Below are positions 33,681 to 42,745 of a stretch of 64,000 bases of DNA, piece by piece. Source of the DNA: Streptomyces sp. NBC_00569. Lineage in GTDB: Bacteria > Actinomycetota > Actinomycetes > Streptomycetales > Streptomycetaceae. The stretch spans positions 7,929,001-7,993,000 of the forward strand of contig NZ_CP107783.1 of NCBI RefSeq assembly GCF_036345255.1, given 5' to 3'. Both the position numbers and the translations under genes were made by a program. The notes under the pieces were generated by a model. That model had not been told where the DNA came from and ran no database searches. It was given only the letters and a program-made list of their open reading frames with translations. How positions within the stretch are numbered: position 1 is the first letter of the stretch; each line of letters begins with the position of its first letter.

Positions 33681-34874
33681 GTGTCAGGCTTACGTGCGCA
33701 GAGGCTGGCCGAGCGTCGCGCCGAGCGCAGGGGCGCGGCCCGCCGGGGGGCCATGGCGGCGGCCGCGTCGCTGGTCGCGGCGGTCGGCACGGTCACCGGG
33801 GTGGTGTCGGCGCTCGACGGGTCCGGGGGCGGCGATGTGGCGCGGCCCCGGGTGACGCGTTCGCCCGACCTGCTTCCGCTGCCCGCCGTGCCGACCGCGA
33901 CATCCGCCCCGGCCTCGGGCCCCTCGCCCTCCCTGTCGAGTTCGAAGACCGTGAAGCAGAAGCCGAAGCCCACTCCGAGGGCGTCCACGGGGAAGTCCGT
34001 GGCGCCCGCCTCCACGCGCCTGTACCGGCACACCGACTCCCAGGTCCTCGACTGGGCCAGGGCCCACCGCTCCGACCCGCGTCGCCCCCTCATCGAGTCG
34101 CGGATCGCCGACCGGCCCGCCGCGGTCTGGTTCGCCGACTTCACGCCCGGCACCATCACGTCCCGGGTGCGTGCGGTGACGTCCACGGCGGCGCGCGAGG
34201 GCCGGGTGCCGGTGCTCGTGCCGTACGCGATCCCCGAGCGCGACTGCGGGGGTGCCTCGGAGGGCGGGGCGCCCGACATCGCCGCGTACGACGGCTGGGT
34301 GCGGAGGTTCGCGGCGGGCCTGGGATCGGGCGAGGTCGTCGTGATCCTCGAACCCGACGCGCTCTCCCAGACCGAGTGCCTCTCCGGCGGGCAGCTCGCC
34401 GACCGGTACGCGGCGCTGGCCCGCGCGGGCCGCGCCTTCAAGTCGGCGAACCCCAGAGCCAGGGTGTACTACGACGCCGGTCACTCCGACTGGAACCCCG
34501 CCGGTACTCAGGCGGCCCGGCTGCGGGCGGCGGGCGCCGCGTCGCCGGCCTCGTCCGACGGCGTCTTCACGAACGTCTCCAACTTCAACCGCACGTCCGC
34601 CGAAGTGGCCTACGCCCGCCGGGTCCTGGCGGCGATGGGCGGCCCGCCGTCCCTGGGCGCCGTGATCGACACCAGCCGCAACGGCAACGGCGCCCCGGCG
34701 GACGGCGCGTGGTGCGACCCCTCGGGCCGCAAACTGGGGCAGGCGCCGACCCTGCGCACCGGGGAGCGCGGGATCGACGCCTACTTGTGGGTGAAGCTGC
34801 CGGGGGAGTCGGACGGCTGCAAGGGCGAGCCGGGAACGTTCGCCCCCGACTACGCCTACGACCTGGCGGACTGA
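33681..34874 (+). CDS. Secreted glycoside hydrolase family 6 (endoglucanase-type)
   Basis: 397 aa from GTG 33681, preceded by AAGGGGAG. The N-terminus has a basic stretch and a hydrophobic segment (AMAAAASLVAAVGTVTGVVSAL), a signal or membrane anchor, then a Pro/Ser/Lys linker of about 70 residues. The catalytic GH6 domain carries VPYAIPERDCGGASEGG and the acid motif VVILEPDALSQTEC, plus YYDAGHSDW and FNRTSAEVAYARRV. No cellulose-binding module is present, so it may be cell-attached. Its last 19 bases overlap the end of the convergent permease. Confidence 0.9.
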   Translation: MSGLRAQRLAERRAERRGAARRGAMAAAASLVAAVGTVTGVVSALDGSGGGDVARPRVTRSPDLLPLPAVPTATSAPASGPSPSLSSSKTVKQKPKPTPRASTGKSVAPASTRLYRHTDSQVLDWARAHRSDPRRPLIESRIADRPAAVWFADFTPGTITSRVRAVTSTAAREGRVPVLVPYAIPERDCGGASEGGAPDIAAYDGWVRRFAAGLGSGEVVVILEPDALSQTECLSGGQLADRYAALARAGRAFKSANPRARVYYDAGHSDWNPAGTQAARLRAAGAASPASSDGVFTNVSNFNRTSAEVAYARRVLAAMGGPPSLGAVIDTSRNGNGAPADGAWCDPSGRKLGQAPTLRTGERGIDAYLWVKLPGESDGCKGEPGTFAPDYAYDLAD

Positions 34875-36262
34875 CCGCCGTCGTCCGAGGGCGGGTCGTC
34901 GTACGTCGAGGTGCCCGAGTCGAGGAGCGGCTCCTGCGTCTTGAGGTGCGCGGGGGCCATGGCGCGCAGCGCGTGGTAGCCGGTGATGACGACGATGGTG
35001 CCCAGCGCGATGCCGCTCAGCGAGAAGTTGTCGGTGAACTTCAGGGACACGTTGCCGACGCCGATGATGATGCCCGCGGCGGCGGGGACGAGGTTCAGCG
35101 GGTTGCGCAGGTCGACCTTGGCGTTGATCCAGATCTGCGCGCCGAGCAGGCCGATCATGCCGTAGAGGATGACGGTGATGCCGCCGAGCACGCCGCCCGG
35201 GATGGCGGCCACGATCGCGCCGAACTTGGGGCACAGGCCGAAGAGCAGGGCGAAGCCGGCGGCGGCCCAGTACGCGGCCGTCGAGTAGACGCGGGTCGCG
35301 GCCATCACGCCGATGTTCTCGGAGTACGTCGTGTTGGGCGGGCCGCCGACCGCGGTGGAGAGCATGGAGCCGACACCGTCGGCGGAGATCGCGGTGCCGA
35401 GCTTGTCGTCGAGGTCGTCGCCGGTCATCTCGCCGACGGCCTTGACGTGTCCGGCGTTCTCGGCGATCAGCGCGATCACTACGGGCAGCGCGACGAGGAT
35501 CGCCGACCACTGGAACGACGGCGCGTGGAAGGAGGGCAGGCCGATCCAGTCGGCCTTGCCGACACCGGACAGGTCCAGGCGCCAGTGGTCGACGGCCTCG
35601 GCGCCGCCGGAGGGCGAGTGGATCCGGCCGAAGATCCGGTCGAACACCCAGGAGATGCCGTAGCCGAAGAGCAGCCCGAGGAAGATCGCGATGCGGGACC
35701 AGAAACCGCGCAGGCACACGACGGCCAGACCGGTGAACAGCATCACGAGGAGCGCGGTCCACTGGTCCTGCGGCCAATACGTCGACGCCGTCACCGGCGC
35801 GAGGTTGAACCCGATCAGCATGACCACCGCACCGGTGACGATCGGCGGCATCGCGGCGTGGATGATCCGCGCGCCGAACTTCTGCACCGCGAGCCCCACC
35901 AGGAACAGCGCGGCGCCGACCACGAACACCGCTCCGGTCACCGTCGCGCTGGTCCCGCCCTGCGCCCGGATCACCGCGGCGACGCCGACGAAGGAGAGCG
36001 AGCAGCCCAGATAGCTGGGCACGCGGCCACGGGTGGCGAGCAGGAAGATCACGGTCGAGACGCCGGACATCATGATCGCGAGGTTCGGGTCGAGACCCAT
36101 CAGGACGGGCGCCACGAAGGACGCGCCGAACATCGCGACGACGTGCTGGGCGCCGAGCCCGAGTGTGCGCGGCCAGGAGAGCCGCTCGTCCGGGCGCACG
36201 ACGGCGCCTGGAGCCGGGGTGCGCCCGTCGCCGTGAAGTTTCCAGCGCACACCGAGGTCCAT
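34856..36262 (-). CDS. uraA: NCS2-family uracil (uracil/xanthine) permease
   Basis: 468 aa with about 14 membrane helices. NCS2 features include LGAQHVVAMFGASFVAPVLM, the substrate-site ALPVVIALIAENAGHVKAVG, VGGPPNTTYSENIGVMAAT and GGVLGGITVILYGMIGLLG. The PNTTYSENIG motif is the uracil type. ATG 36262 is taken from the conserved N-terminus (MDLGVRWKLHGDG); a longer frame to 36370 lacks support. No PyrR-binding hairpin is seen in its leader. Tail-to-tail overlap with the GH6 gene. Confidence 0.92.
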   Translation of the reverse strand: MDLGVRWKLHGDGRTPAPGAVVRPDERLSWPRTLGLGAQHVVAMFGASFVAPVLMGLDPNLAIMMSGVSTVIFLLATRGRVPSYLGCSLSFVGVAAVIRAQGGTSATVTGAVFVVGAALFLVGLAVQKFGARIIHAAMPPIVTGAVVMLIGFNLAPVTASTYWPQDQWTALLVMLFTGLAVVCLRGFWSRIAIFLGLLFGYGISWVFDRIFGRIHSPSGGAEAVDHWRLDLSGVGKADWIGLPSFHAPSFQWSAILVALPVVIALIAENAGHVKAVGEMTGDDLDDKLGTAISADGVGSMLSTAVGGPPNTTYSENIGVMAATRVYSTAAYWAAAGFALLFGLCPKFGAIVAAIPGGVLGGITVILYGMIGLLGAQIWINAKVDLRNPLNLVPAAAGIIIGVGNVSLKFTDNFSLSGIALGTIVVITGYHALRAMAPAHLKTQEPLLDSGTSTYDDPPSDDGGQSARS

Positions 36263-36466
36263 ATGAGTTCTGCTTTCTGTGGTGCTTCCGTGGCTCGAAA
36301 TGATCGCCGCCATGTTAATGCGCCGTAAGGCCCCTTTCGCGCCACGGCCGACGGCCCCGATCCCATCCATGAATCCCTGCCGGGGGCATTGTCACGCCCA
36401 CCTCGGCGCCCTACGCTCACACGGCTCGATCCATGAACGTCGTTCAGATATGTGATGGGAGTTGTG

Positions 36467-37738
36467 ATGCGTGCCAGATCCCGTGTGCGTCTCGGTGCCC
36501 TGCTCACTGCCGCGGCGGCCCTCGCCGCCGTGCTGGTCCCGGCCCAGTCCGCGACGGCCGGCGTGAGCGCCCCGCGTACCGCCGTCCTCGACGGCGAACG
36601 CCTGCTGCGGACCAAGCAGCGCCTCGACCACGGCGACCCGCAACTCAAGCGCACCGTAAGGGACTTGACGGCCCGCGCCGACACCTGGCTGGACCAGGGC
36701 CCCTGGACCGTCGTCGACAAACCGAAGCCCGCGCCCGGCGGCGACGTCCACGACTACCTGAGCCAGGCCCCCTACTGGTGGCCCTCGCAGACGCCCACCG
36801 CCGACAACCCCTGGGGCTGCCCGTACGTCCAGCGCGACGGGCAGCGCAACCCCGAGGTCGACACCGGGACCGACCGCCAGGACGTGGAGAAGGTCTTCGA
36901 CTCGACGTACGACCTCGCCCTCGCCTGGTACTACACGGGCCGCAAGGAGTACGCGGAGAAGGCCGCCACGGTCCTGCGCACCTGGTTCCTCGACCCGGAC
37001 ACGCGCATGAACCCGAACCTGGACCACGCCCAGTTCATCCCCTGCAAGTACGACGGCCGGGCCATCGGCATCATCGACTTCTCGCAGTCGTACACGAGCG
37101 TCACCGACGCCGTCGCCCTCCTCGGCACGGGCGCCCCCGGCTGGTCGAAGGGTGACCGCTCGGCGATGGGGGAGTGGAACAGGGACTTCCTCGGCTGGCT
37201 CGTGAACAGCGACTTCGGCGCGCAGGAGGGCGCCGCCGAGAACAACCACGGCACGTTCTACGACCTCCAGGTCGCGGCCCTCGCCTACGCCACCGGTGAC
37301 ACCGCCCTCGCCCGCCGCACCGTCCTCGACGCCCGAGCCAGGCGCATCGCCCCGCAGATCGCGGGCGACGGCAGTCAGCCGCAGGAACTCGCCAGGACCC
37401 GCAGCTGGCACTACTCGACCTTCGACCTGGTCGCCTACACCCGGCTCGCCGCGATCGGGCGGCATGTCGGCGTGGACCTGTGGTCGTACCGCGGCCCGGA
37501 CGGGCAGAGCCTGTTCAAGGCCGTCGACTATCTGTTGCCCGCGGCCACCGGGGAGACCGCGTGGCCGCACCCCGAGCTGGAGTTCCACCGGTTCGCGGCG
37601 AGCGACATCGTGCACGCCGCCGCCGACGCCGGGAGCGCCGCGGCGAAGCGGGCGGTCCCGCATCTGGAGACGCCGCCCGGCGGGGACCTGTGGGCGCTGC
37701 GCCCGGCGGCCGAACAGCTCGACTCGATCGCGGGCTGA
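36467..37738 (+). CDS. Secreted alginate lyase-family protein (PL5-like)
   Basis: 423 aa from ATG 36467, five bases after GGGAG. The signal peptide is RSRVRLGALLTAAAALAAVL with a likely Ala-X-Ala cut after about residue 32. The (alpha/alpha) barrel features DYLSQAPYWWPSQT and AENNHGTFYDLQ (the Asn-His pair of PL5 lyases) are present, with SWHYSTFDL supplying a possible catalytic Tyr. Proteins like this act on polyuronic acids or related exopolysaccharides; the substrate here is not certain. Confidence 0.85.
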   Translation: MRARSRVRLGALLTAAAALAAVLVPAQSATAGVSAPRTAVLDGERLLRTKQRLDHGDPQLKRTVRDLTARADTWLDQGPWTVVDKPKPAPGGDVHDYLSQAPYWWPSQTPTADNPWGCPYVQRDGQRNPEVDTGTDRQDVEKVFDSTYDLALAWYYTGRKEYAEKAATVLRTWFLDPDTRMNPNLDHAQFIPCKYDGRAIGIIDFSQSYTSVTDAVALLGTGAPGWSKGDRSAMGEWNRDFLGWLVNSDFGAQEGAAENNHGTFYDLQVAALAYATGDTALARRTVLDARARRIAPQIAGDGSQPQELARTRSWHYSTFDLVAYTRLAAIGRHVGVDLWSYRGPDGQSLFKAVDYLLPAATGETAWPHPELEFHRFAASDIVHAAADAGSAAAKRAVPHLETPPGGDLWALRPAAEQLDSIAG

Positions 37739-37834
37739 ACGGGTCGCGTCACCCCGACCCGGCCTCCTGAGCGTTTGCTTAGTTCAAGGTCGTACGATGG
37801 GGCTCTTGTACGTACCGCATCAGGAGCCCCACCC

Positions 37835-38293
37835 GTGACCGCCGAAGCCCTCGCCCGCCCCGCCCAGTCCCACGGACAGCTCGTCCCCGTCACCGTCCAC
37901 TTCGACGACCTCGACGCGCTCGGCCTGCTCCACAACGCCCGCTACCCGGTGATGGTCGAGCGCGCCTGGACCGCGCTGTGGGCGGAGCGCGGCCTCGTCT
38001 TCGAGGGCGACTGGGTGGCGGCCGGCGACTTCTGCAACGCGGTCAAGGAGCTGCGCATCACCTACGACGCGCCGGTCAGCCGCCCCGGCGCGTACGCCGT
38101 GCATCTCTGGCTCGACCGGCTCGGCACCACCGGCCTCACGTACGGCTTCCGCTTCTGCTCGGCCGACGGTGGGACGACCTACGCCCACGGCACGCGTGTC
38201 CTCGTCCGCCTCGATCCGGCCACCCTGCGCCCCGCCCCCTGGAGCGAGATGTTCAGGAACCTTGGCCGTGAACTCCTGCGGACGCAGGACTGA
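37835..38293 (+). CDS. Hotdog-fold acyl-CoA thioesterase (4HBT/YbgC type)
   Basis: 152 aa from GTG 37835 (AGGAG 8 nt upstream). The catalytic helix DLDALGLLHNARYPVMVERA corresponds to the YbgC-type D-x-x-G-x-x-x-N motif with Asp as active-site acid. LWLDRLGTTGLTYGFRF and GTRVLVRLD form the central strands. It probably hydrolyses an acyl-CoA; the substrate is unknown. Its 3' end overlaps the convergent MFS gene by 41 bp. Confidence 0.88.
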   Translation: MTAEALARPAQSHGQLVPVTVHFDDLDALGLLHNARYPVMVERAWTALWAERGLVFEGDWVAAGDFCNAVKELRITYDAPVSRPGAYAVHLWLDRLGTTGLTYGFRFCSADGGTTYAHGTRVLVRLDPATLRPAPWSEMFRNLGRELLRTQD

Positions 38294-39473
38294 CCTCGGC
38301 CTGCTTCGTCCGCGTACGGTCCCCCGTGCGCAGCACCCCCGCGAACACCGCGAGCCCGCACGCCAGGAACGTCACCAGGCCGAACGACACCACCAGGCTC
38401 GTCGCGTCGGCGACCGTCCCGATCGCGGAGGGGGCGATGAGCCCCGAGGTGTACGTGATGGTGGCGACGCCGGCGATGGCCTGGCTCGGATTCGGTCCGC
38501 TGCGCCCCGCCGCCGCGAAGGCGAGCGGTACGACCACCGCGATCCCGAGGCCCATCAGGCCGAAACCGGCCATCGCGACCGCCGGATTCGGCGCCACCAC
38601 CACGAGCAGTCCGCCGAGCGCGGCGCCGACCCCGCCGACCCGCACGGTGCGCACCGCGCCGAACCGGTCCACGATCCTGTCGCCGGCGAGCCGCGCCACG
38701 GCCATCGTGAGCGTGAACGCGGTGGTGCACGCGGCCGCGAGTCCGGCGGACGTGTCGAGGACGTCCCGCAGATAGACCGCCGACCAGTCCAGGCTCGCCC
38801 CCTCGGCGAAGACGGCACAGAAGCCGACCGCGCCGATCAGCAGCGCCGACCTGGGCGGCAGCGCGAAGCGCGGCGGCGGCTCCTCGTCCTCCGTGGGGTG
38901 CAGGTCCAGCACGCCGCCGCACGCGATGAAGCCCACGGCCGTCAGGGTCGCCGCGGCGAGCAGATGGTGCAGACGCGCGTCGGAGCCGAGGTGCGCGGCC
39001 AGCGTGCCGGCCGCCGATCCGATGAGGGCGCCCACGCTCCACATGCCGTGCAGGCTCGACATGATCGACCGGTCGAGTCGGTTCTCGACCTCGACGCCCA
39101 GCGCGTTCATCGCCACGTCCGACATGCCCGCCGACGCGCCGTACGCGAACAGCGCCACGCACAGCACGGCCAGATTCGGCGCGAGTGAGGGCAGGATCAG
39201 CGCGAGCGTCCACAGGGCGAGCAGGCCGCGCAGCGCCGTGCGCGCGCCGAACCGGTGGCTCACCCAGCCCGCGAGCGGCATCGCCACCGAGGCGCCGAGC
39301 GCGGGGAAGGCGAGCGCGATACCGAGCTGGCCCGCGCTGACCCCCGCGTGGTCCTGGATCCAGGGCACACGGGTCGCGAAGGACCCGGTGACCGCTCCAT
39401 GGACGCAGAAGACAGTCGCGACCGCATAGCGCGCGCGCTTCAACTCCCTTGCCCTGTAAACCACTTCGCTCAT
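38253..39473 (-). CDS. Major facilitator superfamily transporter
   Basis: 406 aa with 12 predicted membrane helices. The loop 2-3 motif LAGWVSHRFGARTALRG and the loop 8-9 motif GDRIVDRFGAVRTVRVG are both present, the duplicated signature of MFS halves. ATG 39473 follows GGGAGGGG; the longer frame to 39626 crosses the operator region. It is divergent from a ROK regulator, which suggests a sugar-like or small-molecule substrate controlled by that regulator (inference). Confidence 0.88.
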   Translation of the reverse strand: MSEVVYRARELKRARYAVATVFCVHGAVTGSFATRVPWIQDHAGVSAGQLGIALAFPALGASVAMPLAGWVSHRFGARTALRGLLALWTLALILPSLAPNLAVLCVALFAYGASAGMSDVAMNALGVEVENRLDRSIMSSLHGMWSVGALIGSAAGTLAAHLGSDARLHHLLAAATLTAVGFIACGGVLDLHPTEDEEPPPRFALPPRSALLIGAVGFCAVFAEGASLDWSAVYLRDVLDTSAGLAAACTTAFTLTMAVARLAGDRIVDRFGAVRTVRVGGVGAALGGLLVVVAPNPAVAMAGFGLMGLGIAVVVPLAFAAAGRSGPNPSQAIAGVATITYTSGLIAPSAIGTVADATSLVVSFGLVTFLACGLAVFAGVLRTGDRTRTKQAEVSPASAGVHGQGS

Positions 39474-39517
39474 CCGGCGTGCCCCTCCCGATCCGTCCCC
39501 AGGCTGCTGGCGTAAAC

Positions 39518-39538
39518 TATCAGGAACCCTGCCTGATA
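39518..39538. promoter_or_regulatory. Palindromic operator between MFS and ROK genes
   Basis: TATCAGG-N7-CCTGATA (39518-39538), inside the longer pattern ACTATCAGG...CCTGATAAATAGT. AT-rich half sites in this GC-rich context and the position between divergent genes suggest the ROK repressor's site. Confidence 0.6.
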
Positions 39539-39613
39539 AATAGTCGGTTTCCCACCGGTCTCCCCGCACGGCCCCGGTCCCGGCAGCGAAGGCGATCTGA
39601 AAGGATCCGCGCC

Positions 39614-40804
39614 ATGCCCGCATCACCGAGTACCGCCAGGGCCATCAACGACCGGCTCGCGCTGCGCCTCCTCCAGAGCGAAGGCCCCCTGACGGCCGGG
39701 CAGTTGAAAGAGCTCACCGGCCTGTCCCGGCCCTCCGTCGCCGACCTCGTCGAGCGGCTCACGGCCCAGGGCCTGATCGAGGTCGTCGGCGAAGCAGGCG
39801 CCCAGCGCCGCGGCCCCAACGCCAAACTCCACGGGATCGTCTCCGGGCTCGCCCATCTCGCCGCGCTCGACGTCCGCACCGAGGGCGTCACCCTCACCGT
39901 CGCCGACCTCGTGGGCACCGTCCTCGCCGAGGCATCCGCGCCCATCGACGACGAAGGGGGCACCGGCCCCGCCGTCGAACGGGCCGTCGCCCTGGTCGAG
40001 CGCACCGCGAAGGAGGCGGGCGCCGAGCCCCTGCACACCGTGGGAATCGGCGCCCCCGGCCTCGTCGACCCCGTCACCGGTGAACTCCGTGACTCGTCGG
40101 GCCTGCCTGAGTGGCACCGTCGCCTCGTCGCCGCCCTCCACGAACGCCTGCCGGCCCGCGTCCTGGTGGAGAACGAGACCAACCTCGCCGCCCTCGCCGA
40201 ACAGCGCGACGGCGCCGCCCGCGACCGCGACACGTTCGCCCTGCTCTGGCTGGGCCACGGCATCGGCGCCGCCGTCGTCCTCGACGGCGTCCTGCGCCGA
40301 GGGGCCTCCGGCGGCACTGGCGAGATCGGCTTCCTGCCCGTGCCGGGCACGGCCGGACTCCCGTCCGCGACCGGGTGTGACGGAGGCTTCCACTCGCTGG
40401 CCGGATCCGCCGCCATCGCCGAACTCGCCCGCGCCCACGGCCTGGTGGACCCGGCGGCCGCACCGGGGGAGCCGGCCGCCGCGGCGCTCGTCCGCGAAGC
40501 GGTACGGGCGGAGCCCGGGACGCCCGCCGCACGCTTCCTCGACGCACTCGCCGGCCGGCTCGTCCTCGGGGCCGCCTCCGTCGTCGCCGTCCTCGACCCC
40601 GGCTGCCTCGTCCTGGGCGGCGAGGTCGGCCGCGCGGGAGGCGACCGCCTCGCGACCCTCGTCGCCACCCGCCTCGCCGCCATGTCTCCCCTGCCCACCG
40701 AGGTGCGGGCCGGCGCCCTCGGCGGCGCGGCGGTGCTGCGGGGAGCGCTGCTCATGGCGCGGGACGGGGCGCAGGACGACCTCTTCGCGCCGACGGACCG
40801 CTGA
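39614..40804 (+). CDS. ROK-family transcriptional regulator
   Basis: 396 aa. The N-terminal winged helix (LTAGQLKELTGLSRPSVADL, VERLTAQGLIEV) joins a ROK sugar-kinase-like domain. That domain has the phosphate loop VGIGAPGLVD, LVENETNLAALAEQ, WLGHGIGAAVVLDG and GGTGEIGFLPV. The usual ROK zinc motif (CxCGxxGCxE) is reduced to TGCDGGFHS, with one Cys, so zinc binding is doubtful. It probably represses the divergent MFS gene in response to a sugar. ATG 39614 follows AAAGGA. Confidence 0.88.
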   Translation: MPASPSTARAINDRLALRLLQSEGPLTAGQLKELTGLSRPSVADLVERLTAQGLIEVVGEAGAQRRGPNAKLHGIVSGLAHLAALDVRTEGVTLTVADLVGTVLAEASAPIDDEGGTGPAVERAVALVERTAKEAGAEPLHTVGIGAPGLVDPVTGELRDSSGLPEWHRRLVAALHERLPARVLVENETNLAALAEQRDGAARDRDTFALLWLGHGIGAAVVLDGVLRRGASGGTGEIGFLPVPGTAGLPSATGCDGGFHSLAGSAAIAELARAHGLVDPAAAPGEPAAAALVREAVRAEPGTPAARFLDALAGRLVLGAASVVAVLDPGCLVLGGEVGRAGGDRLATLVATRLAAMSPLPTEVRAGALGGAAVLRGALLMARDGAQDDLFAPTDR

Positions 40805-41057
40805 AAGTCCGCGCACGGCTCCGCGGTGGGATGTCCCTCGCCCGCTCAGAACCGGCGACAGCCCTGCGCGAGCCCGAACATGTGCGGACGGCGGACTCGA
40901 ACGCGTCGGCGGTTGCGATCGTCGCGCTCTTACCCTGGCAGAGGTGACCGCCCGGAACGCTGCGCGAGTCCACGCACACGGCCTGTGAGCCAGCCCACAG
41001 TCGATCACCCGTTTGGCCCACGCGTGGACGTGGCACACTGGCCCTGTACCAGAAGCA

Positions 41058-41184
41058 GCGCACTCCGGGGTCGGTGAAAGTCCGAACCGGCGGTTACAGT
41101 CCGCGACCCGGTCGCTTCCAGCGGCCGGTTGACCAGGTGAAATTCCTGGACCGACGGTTAAAGTCCGGATGGGAGGCAGTGCGC
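41058..41184 (+). ncRNA. FMN riboswitch (RFN element)
   Basis: P1 pairs GCGCAC (41058-41063) with GTGCGC (41179-41184). Between them are the RFN landmarks: GGGGTCGGTGAAAGTCCGAA, GGCGGTTACAGTCCGCGACC, CCGGTTGACCAGGTGAAATT, CCGACGGTTAAAGTCCGGAT and GGGAGGCAGTG. It senses FMN and turns down the riboflavin operon. The 253 bp between the ROK gene and this element show no gene, only the probable promoter region. No U-rich terminator follows, so translational control is likelier. Confidence 0.96.
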
Positions 41185-41338
41185 GGCGGGCGGGCATTCG
41201 TGCGCGCCGCCGTCTGTTTCGACTTGTCCTCAGGGACAGGTCTCATTCGGCGTCGTCCTCGGTGTCCTCGCCCGTACGTTCTGTCGCCGTATCGCGACAG
41301 TGCCCCGGAGTCCGTGCCCGAAGAGGCAGGAGGACCCG

Positions 41339-41488
41339 GTGGCCACCACTTCCGCAGTGCCCGCCCGGCGAGCAGCCGTGCGCCCGCACGCGTCCTTCGC
41401 TCCTTCAGGAATCCCCGCCGGCCCTGAGGCGTTGCGCCTCACCGCCGCCCTTGTCGGCCCCGCGGCCCCTGCAACGAAGGAGCACTGA
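41339..41488 (+). CDS. Small ORF between the FMN riboswitch and ribE (leader peptide candidate)
   Basis: GTG 41339 is preceded by AGGAGG with a 5-nt spacer, the best ribosome-binding site of the region. The 49-residue product is Ala/Pro-rich and begins VATTSAVPARRAAVRP; no domain is recognised. Its TGA (41486-41488) is separated from the ribE GTG (41490) by one base, and the ribE Shine-Dalgarno GAAGGAG lies inside its last codons. Translation of ribE is thus likely coupled to this frame. It could be a regulatory leader rather than a functional protein. Confidence 0.6.
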   Translation: MATTSAVPARRAAVRPHASFAPSGIPAGPEALRLTAALVGPAAPATKEH

Positions 41489-41489
41489 A

Positions 41490-42098
41490 GTGTTCACCGG
41501 AATCGTCGAAGAGCTGGGCGAGATCACTGCCGTCGAGGAACTCGGCGACGCCTCCCGCTTCAGGCTGCGCGGCCCCGTCGTCACCGAAGGGGCCCGTCAC
41601 GGCGACTCCATCGCCGTCAACGGCGTCTGTCTGACGGTCGTGGAGCACGAGGGCGACGAGTTCACCGCCGATGTCATGGCGGAGACCCTCGACCGCTCCA
41701 GCCTCGGCGCCCTCGCGGTCGGCTCCCGGGTCAACCTGGAGCGCCCCACCGCTGTCGGCGCGCGCCTGGGCGGACACATTGTGCAGGGACACGTCGACGG
41801 CACGGGCAGCATCGTCGAGCGCAAGCCGTCGGAGAACTGGGAGATCGTCAAGGTCTCGCTCCCGGCGCACCTCGCGCGCTACGTCGTCGAGAAGGGCTCC
41901 ATCACCGTCGACGGAGTGAGCCTCACGGTCGTCGACGCGGGCCCCGACTACTTCACCATCAGCCTCATCCCCACCACCCTCGCCCTGACCACGCTCGGCC
42001 TGAAGCAGGCCGGCGACCCGGTCAACCTCGAGGTCGACGTCATCGCCAAGTACGTCGAGCGGCTGCTCGGCGACCGTGCCCAGGAGGCCACCAAGTGA
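41490..42098 (+). CDS. ribE: Riboflavin synthase alpha chain
   Basis: Dismutates two 6,7-dimethyl-8-ribityllumazines to riboflavin. The 202-aa product consists of two lumazine-binding repeats: [14 protein letters not shown] start (GTG start; [11 protein letters not shown]), [15 protein letters not shown] and [13 protein letters not shown], then [14 protein letters not shown] and [15 protein letters not shown]. It is the first enzyme gene of the operon. The stop overlaps the ribM start (GTGA). Called ribC in some nomenclatures. Confidence 0.97.
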   Translation: MFTGIVEELGEITAVEELGDASRFRLRGPVVTEGARHGDSIAVNGVCLTVVEHEGDEFTADVMAETLDRSSLGALAVGSRVNLERPTAVGARLGGHIVQGHVDGTGSIVERKPSENWEIVKVSLPAHLARYVVEKGSITVDGVSLTVVDAGPDYFTISLIPTTLALTTLGLKQAGDPVNLEVDVIAKYVERLLGDRAQEATK

Positions 42099-42745
42099 GC
42101 CTGAACTGGCTGAACTCCGAGGCGTTCACGCTCTTCGGCCAGCACATCATGTGGTCCGACATGATCGGCAACACCGTCGGTCTGGTCGCCCTCGCGCTCG
42201 GCTGGCGCCGCTCGATCTGGACCTGGCCCGCGCAGCTCGTCTCCGGCCTCATCCTGCTCACGGCCTTCGCGACAGCCCACCTCTCGGGCAGCGCGGGCAA
42301 GCAGCTCGTGGTCATCGTCGTCGCCGGGTGGGGCTGGTGGCAGTGGAACCGCGGCAAGGGGCAGGCCCAGGACGGCTCCCTCGCCGTCCGGTTCGCCACC
42401 TGGCGCGAGCGCGGCTACCTGCTGGGCGCCGCCGCACTCGGCACCCTGGCGGTCGGCGGCCTGTTCACCGCCTTCCCCACGCTTTCGTGGGACCCCTGGC
42501 CGGACGCGTACATCTTCGTCGGCACGATCGTCGCCATGTACGCCCAGGCGCGCGGCATGGTCGAGTTCTGGTTCGCCTGGCTGCTCGTCGACCTGGTGGG
42601 CGTACCGCTGAACTTCGCCAACGGATTCGCCTTCTCCGGTTTCGTCTACGTGATCTACGGCGCGCTCGTCCTGTGGGGCATGCGCGACTGGTGGCTGCGG
42701 TCCCGCTCGGCCTCGCAGCCCGCCCTGGAAGGAGCACCGGCATGA
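42095..42745 (+). CDS. ribM: PnuC-family transporter, probable riboflavin transporter RibM
   Basis: 216 aa with about seven membrane helices. PnuC features include [20 protein letters not shown] and [20 protein letters not shown]. PnuC proteins usually carry nicotinamide riboside, but a member at this exact place, under the FMN riboswitch between ribE and ribBA, is RibM, a riboflavin transporter described in S. davawensis. Function is assigned by that context. GTG 42095 has AGGAGG upstream. Confidence 0.88.
   Translation: MSLNWLNSEAFTLFGQHIMWSDMIGNTVGLVALALGWRRSIWTWPAQLVSGLILLTAFATAHLSGSAGKQLVVIVVAGWGWWQWNRGKGQAQDGSLAVRFATWRERGYLLGAAALGTLAVGGLFTAFPTLSWDPWPDAYIFVGTIVAMYAQARGMVEFWFAWLLVDLVGVPLNFANGFAFSGFVYVIYGALVLWGMRDWWLRSRSASQPALEGAPA

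Noticed and set aside
36263..36466. Possible PyrR target upstream of the uracil permease
   Set aside because: The minus-strand leader has no UCC-N5-GGR loop inside a paired stem, unlike the pyrR leader.
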